Below, piece after piece: positions 1 through 8,642 of a stretch of DNA of 19,265 nucleotides. The translations under genes were made by a program, and so were the position numbers. The notes under the pieces are model-generated. The model was not told where the DNA came from, did not search any database, and worked only from the letters and a program-made list of their open reading frames with translations. The stretch comes from Rhodocollybia butyracea (Eukaryota > Basidiomycota > Agaricomycetes > Agaricales > Omphalotaceae), in contig JADNRY010001001.1 in the NCBI GenBank assembly GCA_015501585.1, positions 1-19,265 on the forward strand, given 5' to 3'. The first letter of the stretch is position 1. Each line of letters opens with the position of its first letter.

Positions 1-32
1 CAGACGGCAATATGTCGAGTCCCCAACACAAC

Positions 33-400
33 TCACGTCACTATTTGCCTCTTCATCCTCTCTTTTTCCCTCATAACCACAACATCTATGCACTGTTCAA
101 CCCATTTTACAGTGTTGTGTCTTTCCTCCAACGCATAAACCCATACGCCGTCGATGCGGCCACTAAAAACTCTGCACTGCTCCATAACCACATAGGGCTG
201 GACATCGTGATATTCCAAAGGAAAGTTTTCAAATTTGGCGACCGCGGCTGCCATGTGTTTAGACAGAGCCTGACTTTGAAGAGATGCGAGGAGTTGATAG
301 CACTGCTTTGGCCAAAATGGGTGCTGAGGGATGCCTTGCTGCACTAGCTTTTGGACCCAAGAGGCGAGAATTGTGCGGCGTGGAAGTTGACTGTGTGGTA
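33..400 (-). CDS. Unrecognised protein fragment, minus strand
   Basis: An open minus-strand frame runs from about 400 down to a stop at 33. Its translation has a non-repetitive, protein-like composition (for example ILASWVQKLVQQGIP near its start and VWVYALEERHNTVKWVEQC further on). I see no signal peptide, membrane segment or known motif and do not recognise the family. No convincing start codon is visible, so this is probably an internal or terminal exon; a possible acceptor (CACACAG on the minus strand) lies near 385. The frame ends about 30 bases from the window edge, so the model cannot be checked further. A second minus-strand open frame at 344-670 overlaps slightly in another frame and could be an upstream exon, but nothing supports it strongly. 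Confidence 0.3.
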
Positions 401-1560
401 GGGAACAGAGAAAATGGTGGGAATAACTGAAACCCGCTGTTGAGAAAGCCTAACCTGAAGCCACCAATTGACCAGACGCAGTAGTGCCTCGAAAGGCGTA
501 GCCGCGGCCCCGTTTCTGGGGATCACTTTGTCATGTCTTGAAGGTGTGAGGTTAATGGCTTTTAGAGAGTACTGCGGCATGGATGGAAGCAAGAGTGTAA
601 TTTTAGACAAGAAAGCCGAGGAACGTGCTGCTGTTGGAATCGGATAGACCAGCCGAAAAAGCCGCAGCAAAAAGTTGAGCAGGGTGAAACCTCTTGAGAG
701 CTATCGCTGTCTGGTGTCGTGACAGTTGGATGTCTAAGCAGTTAGATCTAGTTAGAGTTCGTGTGAGCTTCAGGCTTGGGAGAGAAAAAGTGAAGACTCA
801 CCCAGAAGGTGTCTTTTTGCCATCCTTTGTCAGACCCGATCGATGATCCCTAAATTGTATATCATAGCAACAGCGGATGCTCTGGAAGAATAAGAGGGGA
901 AGAAAAGAAGACAAACGTTAACACATGTTAACGGGCAGGGGAGAAAAGCGGAAAAGTTCAGATTTTGACGCACGCTTAGGGCCTGATTCCAGACTCGCAA
1001 GCACTTTTGGACTTTCTGTGACTCTGAAACCTTGTGACAATAGGGCTGCTCAATTCTCACAAATGGTATGACTTCCTTGAGTAACAGTGAGTACCTTGAA
1101 ATTATTGTCAGATCCCTGAAAAAGAGTTGAAAAAATCTTTGAGGCAGTGGTGGGGGATGTAATTGCCGGCCAAAAACTGAATTGAAAGGGCGTCGACCTC
1201 TTCTAGACAGCCGAGGACAGCGTTGCCCGGCGGCAGCCTCTGTGTTCACACTAATTTACTTAAGCGCCTTGGCGCCTATGTAAAATCTCATGTGACAACA
1301 TTGCGCAATGCGTCGCTTTCTAGTCGCTTTCTTCTCTAACACACATATCCATACTGACTTACACCTGGCTCACTTCAAATTTGTGTTTTTACGCAAAGAT
1401 ACTGGAGCGAAGATACTGTGTTGACAAATATTTTTAGCCCTCAAGATAAAACTTGGCTTGAAAACTGGCCTTATTGGTAACTGGAAGGAAATTGGGCTCC
1501 ACCCAAATTACAGGATTTAAGATGAAAAAAACTGGTCTGGAGATGGCTAAGAGGCTTATA
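401..1560. other. No recognisable gene
   Basis: Two minus-strand open frames (344-670 and 830-1249) occupy this stretch, but neither shows a motif, a credible start context or a convincing splice pattern. I see no tRNA, no long repeat and no LTR end. Treat it as anonymous sequence. Confidence 0.4.
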
Positions 1561-1570
1561 TATCACTGGT

Positions 1571-1964
1571 ATGTCCTTTTGTTTCGTGAAAATCCTGTCT
1601 ATTCGACGTGATCTTCTGTCTGCTCCGATCCGGTCCTGCATATATGGAGGCTTTTATCCCAATTTGGTGCTTATTGGCAAGCCTGTAGTCCGAAATTTCT
1701 GCATTCACAAAGCTTTTGGATCTTGGAGCTGCTACTGGCCTGATGATGCTCGTGTTTGGCGAATCAAAAAGATCAAGTATGTGCGTCTATCTCCCCTCTT
1801 TCTTTTGCGCATCTTATTGCTTATTTTTTAAAATCTGGCATCGTTCCCAGTCGAATCGATGTTGTCACCCTAGACAAAGGTCAGCGCTTATACATTGTCA
1901 GGCGTTTGAAATCTCACTCGAGCTGAGTACAAAACTGTTATCCTTGGGAGCCCGAAACAGCTGA
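1571..1964 (+). other. Possible exon-intron-exon fragment, function unknown
   Basis: A good fungal donor (GTATGT at 1777) and an acceptor (CCCAG ending at 1850) would remove a 74-nt intron. The upstream frame reads TKLLDLGAATGLMMLVFG, which superficially resembles the glycine-rich SAM-binding motif I of methyltransferases. A stop codon lies closely upstream in that frame, and no other methyltransferase motif is visible. The call is therefore only that spliced coding sequence may once have been present. Confidence 0.15.
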
Positions 1965-2218
1965 GCAAGGCGACAGGCGTGCGTGCGTGTCGGACTATCA
2001 AGCCCATACTTTGAAACCAATGCGCGAGACTATCTTACAAGCCAAGGAGGCGCAGGTGCTAGGTGATGATGTCCAATTGTGCGTGATTTCTCAATATCAT
2101 TATATATATCACATTGGTTAGGCTGATTAGATTATCAGGCCACCGCTCAGGAACTCCCTGTTGCTTCGACGCCGGCTTTTAACATATGCACGAAGCTCTT
2201 GGATACATCCCCATGTCC

Positions 2219-2371
2219 AATCCCTCCGCTCTCAAGCTACCTACTCTTCTGGGCTTCCATATTCACTGCTATGGACCATTCAGTGCGAATGTTCCCCGTG
2301 GAACGTGTGTCAAGCACAACACCAAAGATTTCGGGTTTTTTGGTGAGTTTACACTGATTTTGTTTCTGTGA
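2219..2371 (+). repeat. Diverged exon-like repeat, copy A
   Basis: This segment aligns by eye with 4464-4620. Both copies share a block around CAGTGCGAAYGTTCCCCG, then AGCACARCACCAAA, then TCGGGTTYTTTGGTGAGT ending in a canonical splice donor. In copy A one frame stays open across the block and reads GPFSANVPRGTCVKHNTK. The paired conservation of coding-like sequence and donor suggests two copies of one exon, or a dispersed repeat that captured an exon. Identity is moderate, so the duplication is old. Confidence 0.5.
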
Positions 2372-2954
2372 AATCAACGCTCATTGTCGGGTGGGTAGTG
2401 GAAGGCGACGGGGCAACGAACAAGTATGAGAAGCAAGTGGTGAGGGTAAGGGAGTGCCAGAAGGATGAGCTGGTCCCGCTTTGTATACCACCTCCAATCG
2501 GACTTGGAATCCCGCGCCTATGCATCTTGTATCCCTCCTACATGCCTTATCCTTCATACGCTTCATCAGCCTCAGACTCAAACTCAAATGCAGACACCGA
2601 AGATGGAGATATGGAATCACTTGTGTATGATTTTCGATACTTTTTATTTGAACATAGCTGAAAATCGATGGACCCAGTCCCGGCAGCATGAAATCAATGC
2701 GCAAGACTTCTTCTAACATTCTCGTGCGTTTTCTTTGCTTCAGCTTTTGGCAGCGATCTAACCATGTAATACCTGGGCTGCCCGGAGATGTAACGCTAGA
2801 TCGTCAATCTAGTTATACCCAAAGAGTGTAGACTCTCTAAAACTACAGGACATCTCGAAGCGGGATAAGTACTAAGCCAACGCGTTACTCGAGGGAAGGA
2901 ATTATGAGGGAAGGCATCCCTTGCACTAAGACCCCCAACAAGCTATGTTAAGAT
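2372..2954. other. No recognisable gene
   Basis: Overlapping open frames occur on both strands (2381-2719 minus, 2368-2661 and 2465-2716 plus). None shows a domain or splice context. They mostly overlap one another, as expected for chance frames. Confidence 0.4.
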
Positions 2955-3233
2955 GTGGACTTTACAGTCCGTAACAATGGACCAGAACGATCCCGAGGAA
3001 ACCGTAAAGATCTATTCGCGGCACTGGTCGCAACCGTGAGGACGGTAGAAACATGCTTAGCGGTCCTACGGAAAGCTACGCGCCGGGATAGCCTTGGCAA
3101 ATCGAAACATTTGATCTTAGAAATCATACACGGAAGGTCTTATCCGTTAAAGCCAATTATCGGGAATCACTTGTACATACTCAGCGCAGTTGCTCGAGAT
3201 TATCATAAGTGGTGTCGTTGGAAAGCTAGATAA
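2955..3233 (+). CDS. Unrecognised 92-residue open frame
   Basis: A basic, arginine-rich frame of 92 codons (it contains DFTVRNNGPERSRGNRKD and ends HKWCRWKAR). It has no motif that I know. The surrounding 2790-3420 stretch looks compositionally different from its neighbours: more balanced base use and frequent CG dinucleotides. That may mean a separate inserted element whose identity I cannot establish. The frame could equally be chance. Confidence 0.15.
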   Translation: MDFTVRNNGPERSRGNRKDLFAALVATVRTVETCLAVLRKATRRDSLGKSKHLILEIIHGRSYPLKPIIGNHLYILSAVARDYHKWCRWKAR

Positions 3234-4463
3234 CAGGCCTTCTCGAGAGAATGTTAATCACACTCAGGATGGACAGAACTATCCGAGGAATAGAATGAAA
3301 CTCACCCAAGGGAAACCGGGCGGCGAGTGATCATGAAGCGTAAAGGTACTCCTGACCCCGGAGAATTGTTGAGTAATTGGAGAAACCTCGCTCGGATCAA
3401 AACACTCTAAAACTATGTTAATCCTCACAAAAATCATATTTTACCTCTGATATATACCCAAGAATGGACTATTTCTTTATCATGTGTACCATATATAGGC
3501 TGGAGTTTCCTTTCCGAGCCAGATTCCTCTGTTCCACTCTCTTTCTGTCTCTCTCCATATCTGTTTCATCTATTTTTTGTATTAAACTCTCTCTACTCAG
3601 TATATAAGCCAGATATATTTATTCAATAAGACAAGTTTCTTGCCCTCAACTTGACTGCTAAGACCAGTGCTCCGTAGAACGTCCCCATGGGATCAGTAGC
3701 GTGACGCCTCCTGACTTGGTTATCTTAAGAAAGTAATAAACTTCATGCGCTTCGCAAAGCCCATTTATATCTTGATCGAATTTAAGTGTGTAGAGTTCTC
3801 TCGAACTCCAGATCAACTCAAATCTAGTTGCTTCCTTAGAGGGGACGGCTTCTTGTAAGGGATTATCTGGCTCCAGAGTGAGGGTTCCTTAGTTGACTTC
3901 TTCACAAAGTTAGATGAGCCACTAAGATTGTGGTACAAGTTCCTAGTGATTAAGTTCACTCACAATATTGTAGCTTAGCCCAGAGTTTGGTCGAGGACTT
4001 TATGGCATCACAGCAGCTAGTGCCAGAGTTTGCCTAGGGTTGTTGACAAACCTCGAGATTACTATTCTAGCTAGAGCCAGAGTTTGCCTAGGAGAATCTT
4101 AGTTTTGTTGTATTGGTTTTGGTTTTGGTTAATTAATTTGGACATACACACCTGGTTCCCTTGTACACTTGTACACTCGTACACCCCAACTAGGCTTCTC
4201 TCGACTTAGTTCTAAGAGTTGTCTAAGCTTAGTTACCCACGTTAGTGCTACAGTCTTGAGCCTGGAGCAGTTGCGCGTGTACATCCGATATTACAAGACT
4301 TTCCCTCGGGGAATCTCTGACAACCCGCCCTCGCTCCCTTACATATCGATAGTCTGGTTAGGTGCGGTAGTGTTTTTGTTAGGTTGTTTTATAGCACATT
4401 TCGCATACCTACACGTAAATACCCAAATACCGCGCTCCTGAAAAAGTGAGGAAGTTTGTCTCT
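3234..4463. other. Non-coding, AT-rich, repeat-like stretch
   Basis: No gene is recognised. Visible details are TATA-like runs (near 3450, 3500 and 3600), a CT-rich tract near 3537-3560, a direct repeat GCCAGAGTTTGCCTAGG at about 4022 and again at about 4078, a short GGTTTT run near 4120, and three tandem copies of roughly TTGTACAC near 4160. The mix of TATA boxes, CT tract and short repeats would fit LTR or transposon debris, but I find no paired ends. Confidence 0.35.
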
Positions 4464-4620
4464 TCTTTCATCTTCAAGCCACATACGCCTCTGAGCTTTC
4501 TATGTTCATCACTACAAGCCCATCCAGTGCGAACGTTCCCCGCAGGCTGAGCACAGCACCAAAAGTGTAGGAGACTAAGTCGGGTTCTTTGGTGAGTCTA
4601 CAGTGTTTCACTGTAGGTGC
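4464..4620 (+). repeat. Diverged exon-like repeat, copy B, followed by an intron
   Basis: This is the partner of 2219-2371. In this copy the open frame is broken by an in-frame stop (TAG) shortly after the SSANVPRR segment. The donor GGTGAGT at 4591 is followed by a branch-like TACTGAC and an acceptor TTCTTCAG ending near 4667, which gives a plausible 75-nt intron. Inside the intron, CTACAGTG (4598-4605) and CACTGTAG (4609-4616) form a perfect 8-bp hairpin with a 3-nt loop. Confidence 0.5.
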
Positions 4621-4755
4621 GTTATTCTTTAAGTCTCAGCTTCATTACTGACTTACTTTTCTTCAGGCGGTGTAAGTACGTGGTTTGTATATCGCACATA
4701 TTGATTAGCCATTATTGTAGTAGGTAGTATAATTGAGATCAGACCACTTGAATAG

Positions 4756-4989
4756 CAGTCAATGTGAGCGAGTAAACAGTCATTTTGAGTGTCCTGATCT
4801 CGGTCAATATGAGTGCTCTAAATGGTCAGACTGACTGCCGAGGGCAGTCAATATGAGTGCACCAAACGGAGAGCAATTTCCGTTTACACTCATTTTGACC
4901 GTTCCAAAACAGTTGTCCTGATTGTTTGTACAATCAGGATGAGCGTTTGTATAGTCAATGTGAAGGTTCTTAAACAGTCATATTAATTG
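4756..4989. repeat. Cluster of eight degenerate 15-bp motifs (CAGTCAATRTGAGYG-like)
   Basis: Copies read on the plus strand start at 4756, 4777, 4801, 4845, 4931, 4952 and 4975, and an inverted copy lies at 4887-4901 (CACTCATTTTGACCG). Spacing is irregular, with steps of about 21, 24, 44, 42, 44, 21 and 23 bases, close to multiples of 21-22. Such mixed-orientation motif clusters resemble the subterminal transposase-binding arrays of some DNA transposons. No coding sequence or clear terminal inverted repeat was found to anchor that idea. Confidence 0.5.
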
Positions 4990-5498
4990 TCGCCTCTTCC
5001 CGTAGTGGATACCTCCCAGAGATGCATAGGGACTGGCCATATCTCAGGCAGATCCCCTGTTGAACTCGATTGAAGTCTCACAACTTGTAGAGACCTTACA
5101 GTGATACAGACTCTGCAATACTTGTACACCAAAGAGCTGTACTTCCATTGTCAGAATATTTCGCAATATTTCGCGAACAACTGGAGTTGCGACACGACCG
5201 CGCCTGGAAGAAGTCACCACAATATACCAAATTCAGGCTCATCGATGCAGCGGAAGCTAGCATCGCTACTCGTGCTTATTGGAAACTATCCCAGTTAGGT
5301 TAGGTTAGGTTTATTACCGGCTTGGAATCCGAGAAGTTACCCAATGTACTTACATGTATGTACATTATCGTCTTTCGGGGCCCCTGGATGCCTGGACCAA
5401 AAACTACTGAGAAAGCTGCTGAAGATACCAACACAACTCCAAACAGGCCATATACCGCTCCAAAAATTTATTCTCCACTGGGAAGGCCGAGTCCCCAT
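4990..5498. other. No recognisable gene; short TTAGG run
   Basis: Short open frames on both strands (5101-5298 plus, 5337-5561 minus) carry no motif. At 5294-5312 three tandem TTAGG units occur; this is too short to call a telomeric tract. Confidence 0.35.
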
Positions 5499-5680
5499 TG
5501 TAGAACTAGCTAAGTAAAATCCCAGGAACGCGTCGAGTGTAAGAACTCTATTAATGAACACTGTACCTGTAGAACTAGCTAAGTAATATCTAGTTAGATA
5601 CAGTAGTTAGTAAGGTAAAGATAAGGTAAGAAGAATAAACACGCACCCCAGGAACACGTCGAGTGTAAGAACTGGGGTGC
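5499..5680 (-). repeat. Probable copia 3' LTR remnants: tandem tails and a hairpin
   Basis: TGTAGAACTAGCTAAGTAA occurs near 5499 and again near 5568. CCCAGGAACRCGTCGAGTG occurs near 5520 and again near 5647. On the minus strand both copies read toward a CTACA-3' end, as an LTR tail would. The copy at lower coordinates looks like the other with the middle part deleted. The second block contains a 9-bp perfect stem, GCACCCCAG (5643-5651) with CTGGGGTGC (5672-5680). Its 20-nt loop contains a further ACAC/GTGT pairing. LTR identity is inferred from position just downstream of RNase H. Confidence 0.5.
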
Positions 5681-5807
5681 ATCCTTGTAACTATTCTAAG
5701 TTAAATACGAGGGTTCAGAAAAGACATAAGGCATAAAAATAATGGATCAAAGATAAAGTAAAGTCGAGGGAATAAGATAAACGAGGGATGAAGCATTACC
5801 CACATAC

Positions 5808-6046
5808 TTATCCCAAAGTTGAACACGGTGGCGGGACTTCTATCCTCCAGCCCGTAGAAAGATCATTTGTCTCATAGGCTATGTCAGGGCGACAAGCTCC
5901 CTGTCCAAACTGTATGCCACCCACAAGTTCCCGGTAGGGTTTATCGCGCATGAGATGCCGATCTTCTTCCGTTTTTGGAGACTGTTCTTTCGACAAGACA
6001 AGGCCAGGGGGATAGGGAGTGGATTTGGGCTTGAGGTCCTGAAGCC
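5808..6046 (-). pseudogene. copia RNase H region (truncated)
   Basis: The translation contains SPKTEEDRHLMRDKPYRELV followed by RPDIAYETNDLS. This matches the conserved linker and start of RNase H in fungal copia polyproteins, where PYREL-G and RPDIA are hallmarks. Homology breaks just after NDLS. The rest of RNase H, including the later catalytic acids, is not recognisable apart from a short out-of-frame stretch (HRVQLWDKYVG). It reads directly on from the RT segment above it. Confidence 0.8.
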
Positions 6047-6577
6047 CTATTTCGTGAGTAGCTGGTCCCAGTAGGCAGGCATGGAGAGTGTCGCTGTCCC
6101 GGCCTCTCGGTCATGAACCAGTCTCATGCCCAATGCAAACTGCACGGTATCAGTTTCTTTAATCCTGTACTTCTTTCCAATCTCCTCCTTTGCTTTACCC
6201 ATCTCCTCCTTCGATGAAGAACCTCCCAAAGTGTCGTCAGTATACGTCCCGGTCATTGTCTCCCCTGAATCCGTCGAAGCAAAAACTTCGAAAAAGTCTA
6301 CTCAACCTGCTTCCCACCATTCACTACCAATCTCGCCTTTTTGTCGACAATATTGCCGGATCCATTCAACTTGTGTGCAAAGACCCAGAGTGGATTTAGG
6401 ATGGTGGCACCGGGCAGCGGGTCCTGTAATTCGCCAAAGACATTGAATTCCTTCATCCGCTGGATTTCCTTCTGAATGGCTGGTGTCCAACGTTCCGGGT
6501 CCTCCAAAGCCTGAGCATAGATTTTCGGTACTGGCGGGAGGCCAACCGCAGAGAAGGCCGCATTGAATGTCGTCCAA
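6047..6577 (-). pseudogene. copia reverse transcriptase with frameshift and core deletion
   Basis: The upstream part (6298-6577) reads DPERWTPAIQKEIQRMKEF and later KARLVVNG, the usual start of copia RT. The downstream part (6047-6256) begins near MTGTYTDDTLGGSSS, in which YTDD is the catalytic motif equivalent to YVDD. Only about 25 residues separate the two, where family members have more than a hundred, so the fingers/palm segment with the first catalytic Asp and the LYGL-type motif is gone. A -1 frameshift also lies near 6295: the frame closes on a stop just after GGKQVE and resumes as DFFEVFAS. The enzyme cannot be functional. Confidence 0.85.
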
Positions 6578-6921
6578 TTCTGTTGGAAGGTTTTCAGCTA
6601 GACTGTGAAGTTTGCGCGGGGGTGTTTAGAGGTCGTGGCCCAGTCTTGTCCCATCCCGCTCGCGGTTCTCAAATTCTCTGCTAGCAACGGCGATTGCTGA
6701 AGGATTTTTATTGCAAAGTGAGCGTCGGATTATGGGCGCCGATTGTTCCTGAGAAGTCTTGGTGAATAGTCGGAGTTTCGGCGCCGATTTGTCCAATCAT
6801 TTCTTCCTCAACATCAGCTACATCAGCTGGCTTCAGCTTCAGACCCAGGGTTGAGATTCGCTCATTGAAGGACACATCTCGGCTTGCAATAACTCTTCCA
6901 GTAGACAAGTACAGCAAATAC
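6578..6921 (-). pseudogene. copia integrase C-terminal region and linker to RT
   Basis: Minus-strand translation gives YLSTGRVIASRDVSFNE, the hallmark at the end of the copia integrase region (GRVI-SRDV-F-E), then an acidic, disordered-looking linker. The ORF proper spans 6708-6917. Below it, at 6600-6700, frames are interrupted, though LAENLRTASGMGQD and NWTTFNAAFSAVGLPPVPK lead into RT. The upstream part of this exon-like block is separated by the LTR-like insertion at 6922-7371; removing it and one AATAC copy gives a continuous KRGVYLLYLSTGRV reading frame. Confidence 0.8.
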
Positions 6922-7110
6922 TGTTGGGATTAATAATCAATCCTGACACCCTACAATGGTGAGATGTATGTGTTATGTGTAAATGCCCTTGTCTATATAA
7001 TCAACCTAGGGGGTTGGATCAAAAGATATCCATGTAATGCCTTATAATGGTTGAGGACACTAGGGCACCTCTGTCACTACATTGATGAGATACCAAGTAG
7101 TTGTAACCAT

Positions 7111-7346
7111 GGCCAGATAGCTCAGTTGGTTAGAGCATCTTGGGATTTCACCAGACACTGCCTGCAAATCAACATAATTTTTTGTGGAAGCGGTAAAATT
7201 ATGTTGAACTTGTGTGCAGATAGCAAGATTATGTTAAAATTGCATGAAGTTTCATACAAGTTTAACATAATTTTACTATTTCCACCAAAATTTATGGTGA
7301 TTTGCATCCAGTGAGAAGGTCCTGGGTTCAATCCCCAGTCTGGACA
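7111..7346 (+). pseudogene. tRNA-like gene interrupted by a MITE
   Basis: The 5' part reads GGCCAGA TA GCTC AGTTGGTTA GAGC, an acceptor strand, D-arm and A box (TAGCTCAGTTGG). The 3' part reads CTGGG TTCAATC CCCAG TCTGGACA, a T-arm with B box (GGTTCAATCC) and acceptor strand. Removing 7156-7313 and one copy of the AGA duplication leaves about 75 nt that fold as a cloverleaf, with acceptor pairing 6 of 7 and an anticodon stem around TCT...AGA. The restored anticodon loop lacks the universal T33 in a clear position and has one extra base. It is therefore a degenerate tRNA or tRNA-derived (SINE-like) sequence, and I assign no amino acid. Even without the insert it would probably not be functional. 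Confidence 0.75.
7156..7313. mobile_element. 158-bp foldback MITE with CACTG ends
   Basis: The terminal inverted repeats begin CACTGCCTGCAAATCA on the left and, read inward from the right, CACTGGATGCAAATCA. Complementarity continues for about 60 bases on each side, for example through GTAAAATTATGTT, leaving only some 30 bases unpaired. The insert is flanked by AGA at 7153-7155 and 7314-7316. CACTG-type ends with a 3-bp duplication fit the CACTA (EnSpm) superfamily; this assignment is an inference. Short motifs such as AAATTATGTTRAACTT recur inside both arms. Confidence 0.8.
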
Positions 7347-7371
7347 CTTTGTATAAATCATACCTTTAACA

Positions 7372-7866
7372 AATACACCCCTCTCTTGCCATAACCAACC
7401 ATCCGTCCTACCACAGCACGAGGGTCCAACTTGCCCGGTTCGCCGTTGACTATCATTGCCCAAGCCAAGACTCCCCAGAATGTAGGTGAGTAACGTCCAT
7501 CCGTCGTTTGTACCACAGTTGAGCCGGTATTCTGAATCCAGTCCTGGTTGCCGGTAACAAGCTCTCCGTGTACACGATATAGGCACAGGCATACGTCCAG
7601 AGGTACGGGGGAAGACCAGATTTGTAGAGGCTCGTGCGGACATGGTCAAACGTGACACCATGTTTGCGTTCAGCCACCCCATTTGCAGCGGACAAGTAGG
7701 CGGGTGTAACTTCCAGCCTGATCCCGTTCACCTCCGCCCAGGTCTGCCACAGCTCGCCAGTAAACTCCCTACCCCATCTACTCGTATTGCCAGTAGCTTC
7801 TCCCCTGTTTCATTCTCTGCCAGCGCCTTGAACTTTCTCACATAAGCAAGTGTTGAAGTTGCTTCT
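7372..7866 (-). pseudogene. copia integrase catalytic core, second half
   Basis: The translation contains EFTGELWQTWAEVNGIRLEV, then TPAYLSAANGVAERKHG. The AERKHG glutamate is the expected third acidic residue of the DDE triad, and the upstream RVDG segment holds the second Asp. A one-base frameshift lies between RVDG and EFTGELW, near 7770. A second lies near 7475, after DVTHLHS, with the frame resuming as AWAMIVNGEPGKLDPRAVVG. From there the protein runs to the insertion site at 7372. The region is recognisable end to end but cannot give a continuous protein. Confidence 0.85.
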
Positions 7867-8253
7867 TTATTCGGTAAGTAGATAGTCCTTCGTCATCGCC
7901 GAATGGCCGTCAATAATGGGCATCGAATAGTAAAACCCACCCAAAGACCTAGTTCTCATCGGCCCAGTCAAGTCAATGTGAATCCTCTCCAGCAACCTTG
8001 TCTCCACTGAAGTCTTCCCATCGAAAGGTCTTCTTTTTGCTTGACCAACATGACACAAACCACAATCAGAGGTATCTCCCAACTCTCCCTTCACTTTCAA
8101 GCCATCCACTAAACCTTTGTCCAGAGCCATCTTAATCCTGGTTATCCCAGCGTGTCTGAACCGATGATGCCACCCTTCCCAGCTCACAGGCCTATCAAGC
8201 GACCGTACCGCCAATGCTTTAGCTTCAGCTACCTTTTCTCGCAATTGGTACAA
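7867..8253 (-). pseudogene. copia pre-integrase zinc finger and start of integrase core
   Basis: The open frame carries the GAG-pre-integrase/HHCC region: HHRFRHAGITRIKMALDKG followed by CGLCHVGQAKRRPF supplies the His and Cys ligands. Next comes RIHIDLTGPM, with the first catalytic Asp of the DDE integrase, and then PIIDGHSAMTKDYLL. The frame is intact over its 128 residues. It is cut at its N-terminus by the TRIM-type insertion at 8256-8773. With that insert and one CAAGC removed, the frame joins directly to the protease/pre-integrase frame above (SYGSGGLYQLREKV). Confidence 0.9.
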
Positions 8254-8255
8254 GC

Positions 8256-8372
8256 TGGAAAGTCACATGACTCTGGAAAGACAGCCATGCACTCCAACTG
8301 GACCAAAAGGCCACAATATCAGGTCTGACCTGATATGCTTCCCAGACTATATAAATGGTTCACTTCTTGACA
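8256..8372 (-). repeat. TRIM 3' LTR (117 bp)
   Basis: This is the downstream LTR in element orientation. It matches 8657-8773 at 116 of 117 positions by eye. The purine-rich tract just outside it (the complement of TCCCCCTTC at about 8377-8386) is the likely polypurine tract for plus-strand priming. Confidence 0.9.
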
Positions 8373-8642
8373 GTACATCCCCCTTCAGTGCATCGAGCCC
8401 TCGAGATGCTTGACATGCAGCTACACACCCGTCAGTCAATTAAATGTACTCAGTTATCATTTAATCCGCCCAGCCATATGATATGCAACCCCCAAAGCCA
8501 ACCATCAAGCCCTCATTGGTACCCATACTACTGGGTTGATGACATAAACCATTTATATAGCTGGCCCGGGACCATCACTAATCCCTCAGCCACATGGGCA
8601 AGAGCCTGCTTGACCTCTCGCAGGATTGAACCGGTGACCGGG

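Larger units (their letters stand above)
6922..7371. mobile_element. LTR-like insertion (TG...CA ends) containing a tRNA-like gene
   Basis: The unit begins TGTTGGGATT and ends TTTAACA, so it has TG...CA ends with a short TGTT/AACA inversion. It is flanked by the direct repeat AATAC (6917-6921 and 7372-7376). Ends and 5-bp target duplication are those of an LTR retrotransposon integration, so this is most simply a solo LTR. Removing the unit with one AATAC restores the copia integrase frame, which confirms both boundaries. A TATA-like CTATATAA lies near 6994. Unusually for an LTR, the right third carries a tRNA-like sequence with A and B boxes, and within that a foldback MITE; without the MITE the unit would be about 289 bp. 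A chimaera between an LTR and a tRNA-derived SINE is an alternative. Confidence 0.8.

Noticed and set aside
830..1249. 139-codon minus-strand open frame
   Set aside because: No motif, no intron context and a biased composition rich in Ser, Arg and Phe. Likely a chance frame.
1716..1776. LDLGAATGL resembling a methyltransferase SAM-binding motif
   Set aside because: A stop lies just upstream in frame and no second motif follows. One short glycine-rich match is not enough to name the protein.
7122..7682. A 186-codon minus-strand open frame
   Set aside because: It runs through the end of integrase, the LTR-like unit, the antisense of the tRNA-like gene and the MITE. It is a chance read-through of nested elements, not a gene.
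8560..8640. B-box-like GGTTCAATCC inside the TRIM interior (minus strand), suggesting a tRNA
   Set aside because: The only A-box-like sequence lies on the wrong side of it, and no acceptor or D-arm pairing can be made. Not a tRNA gene.
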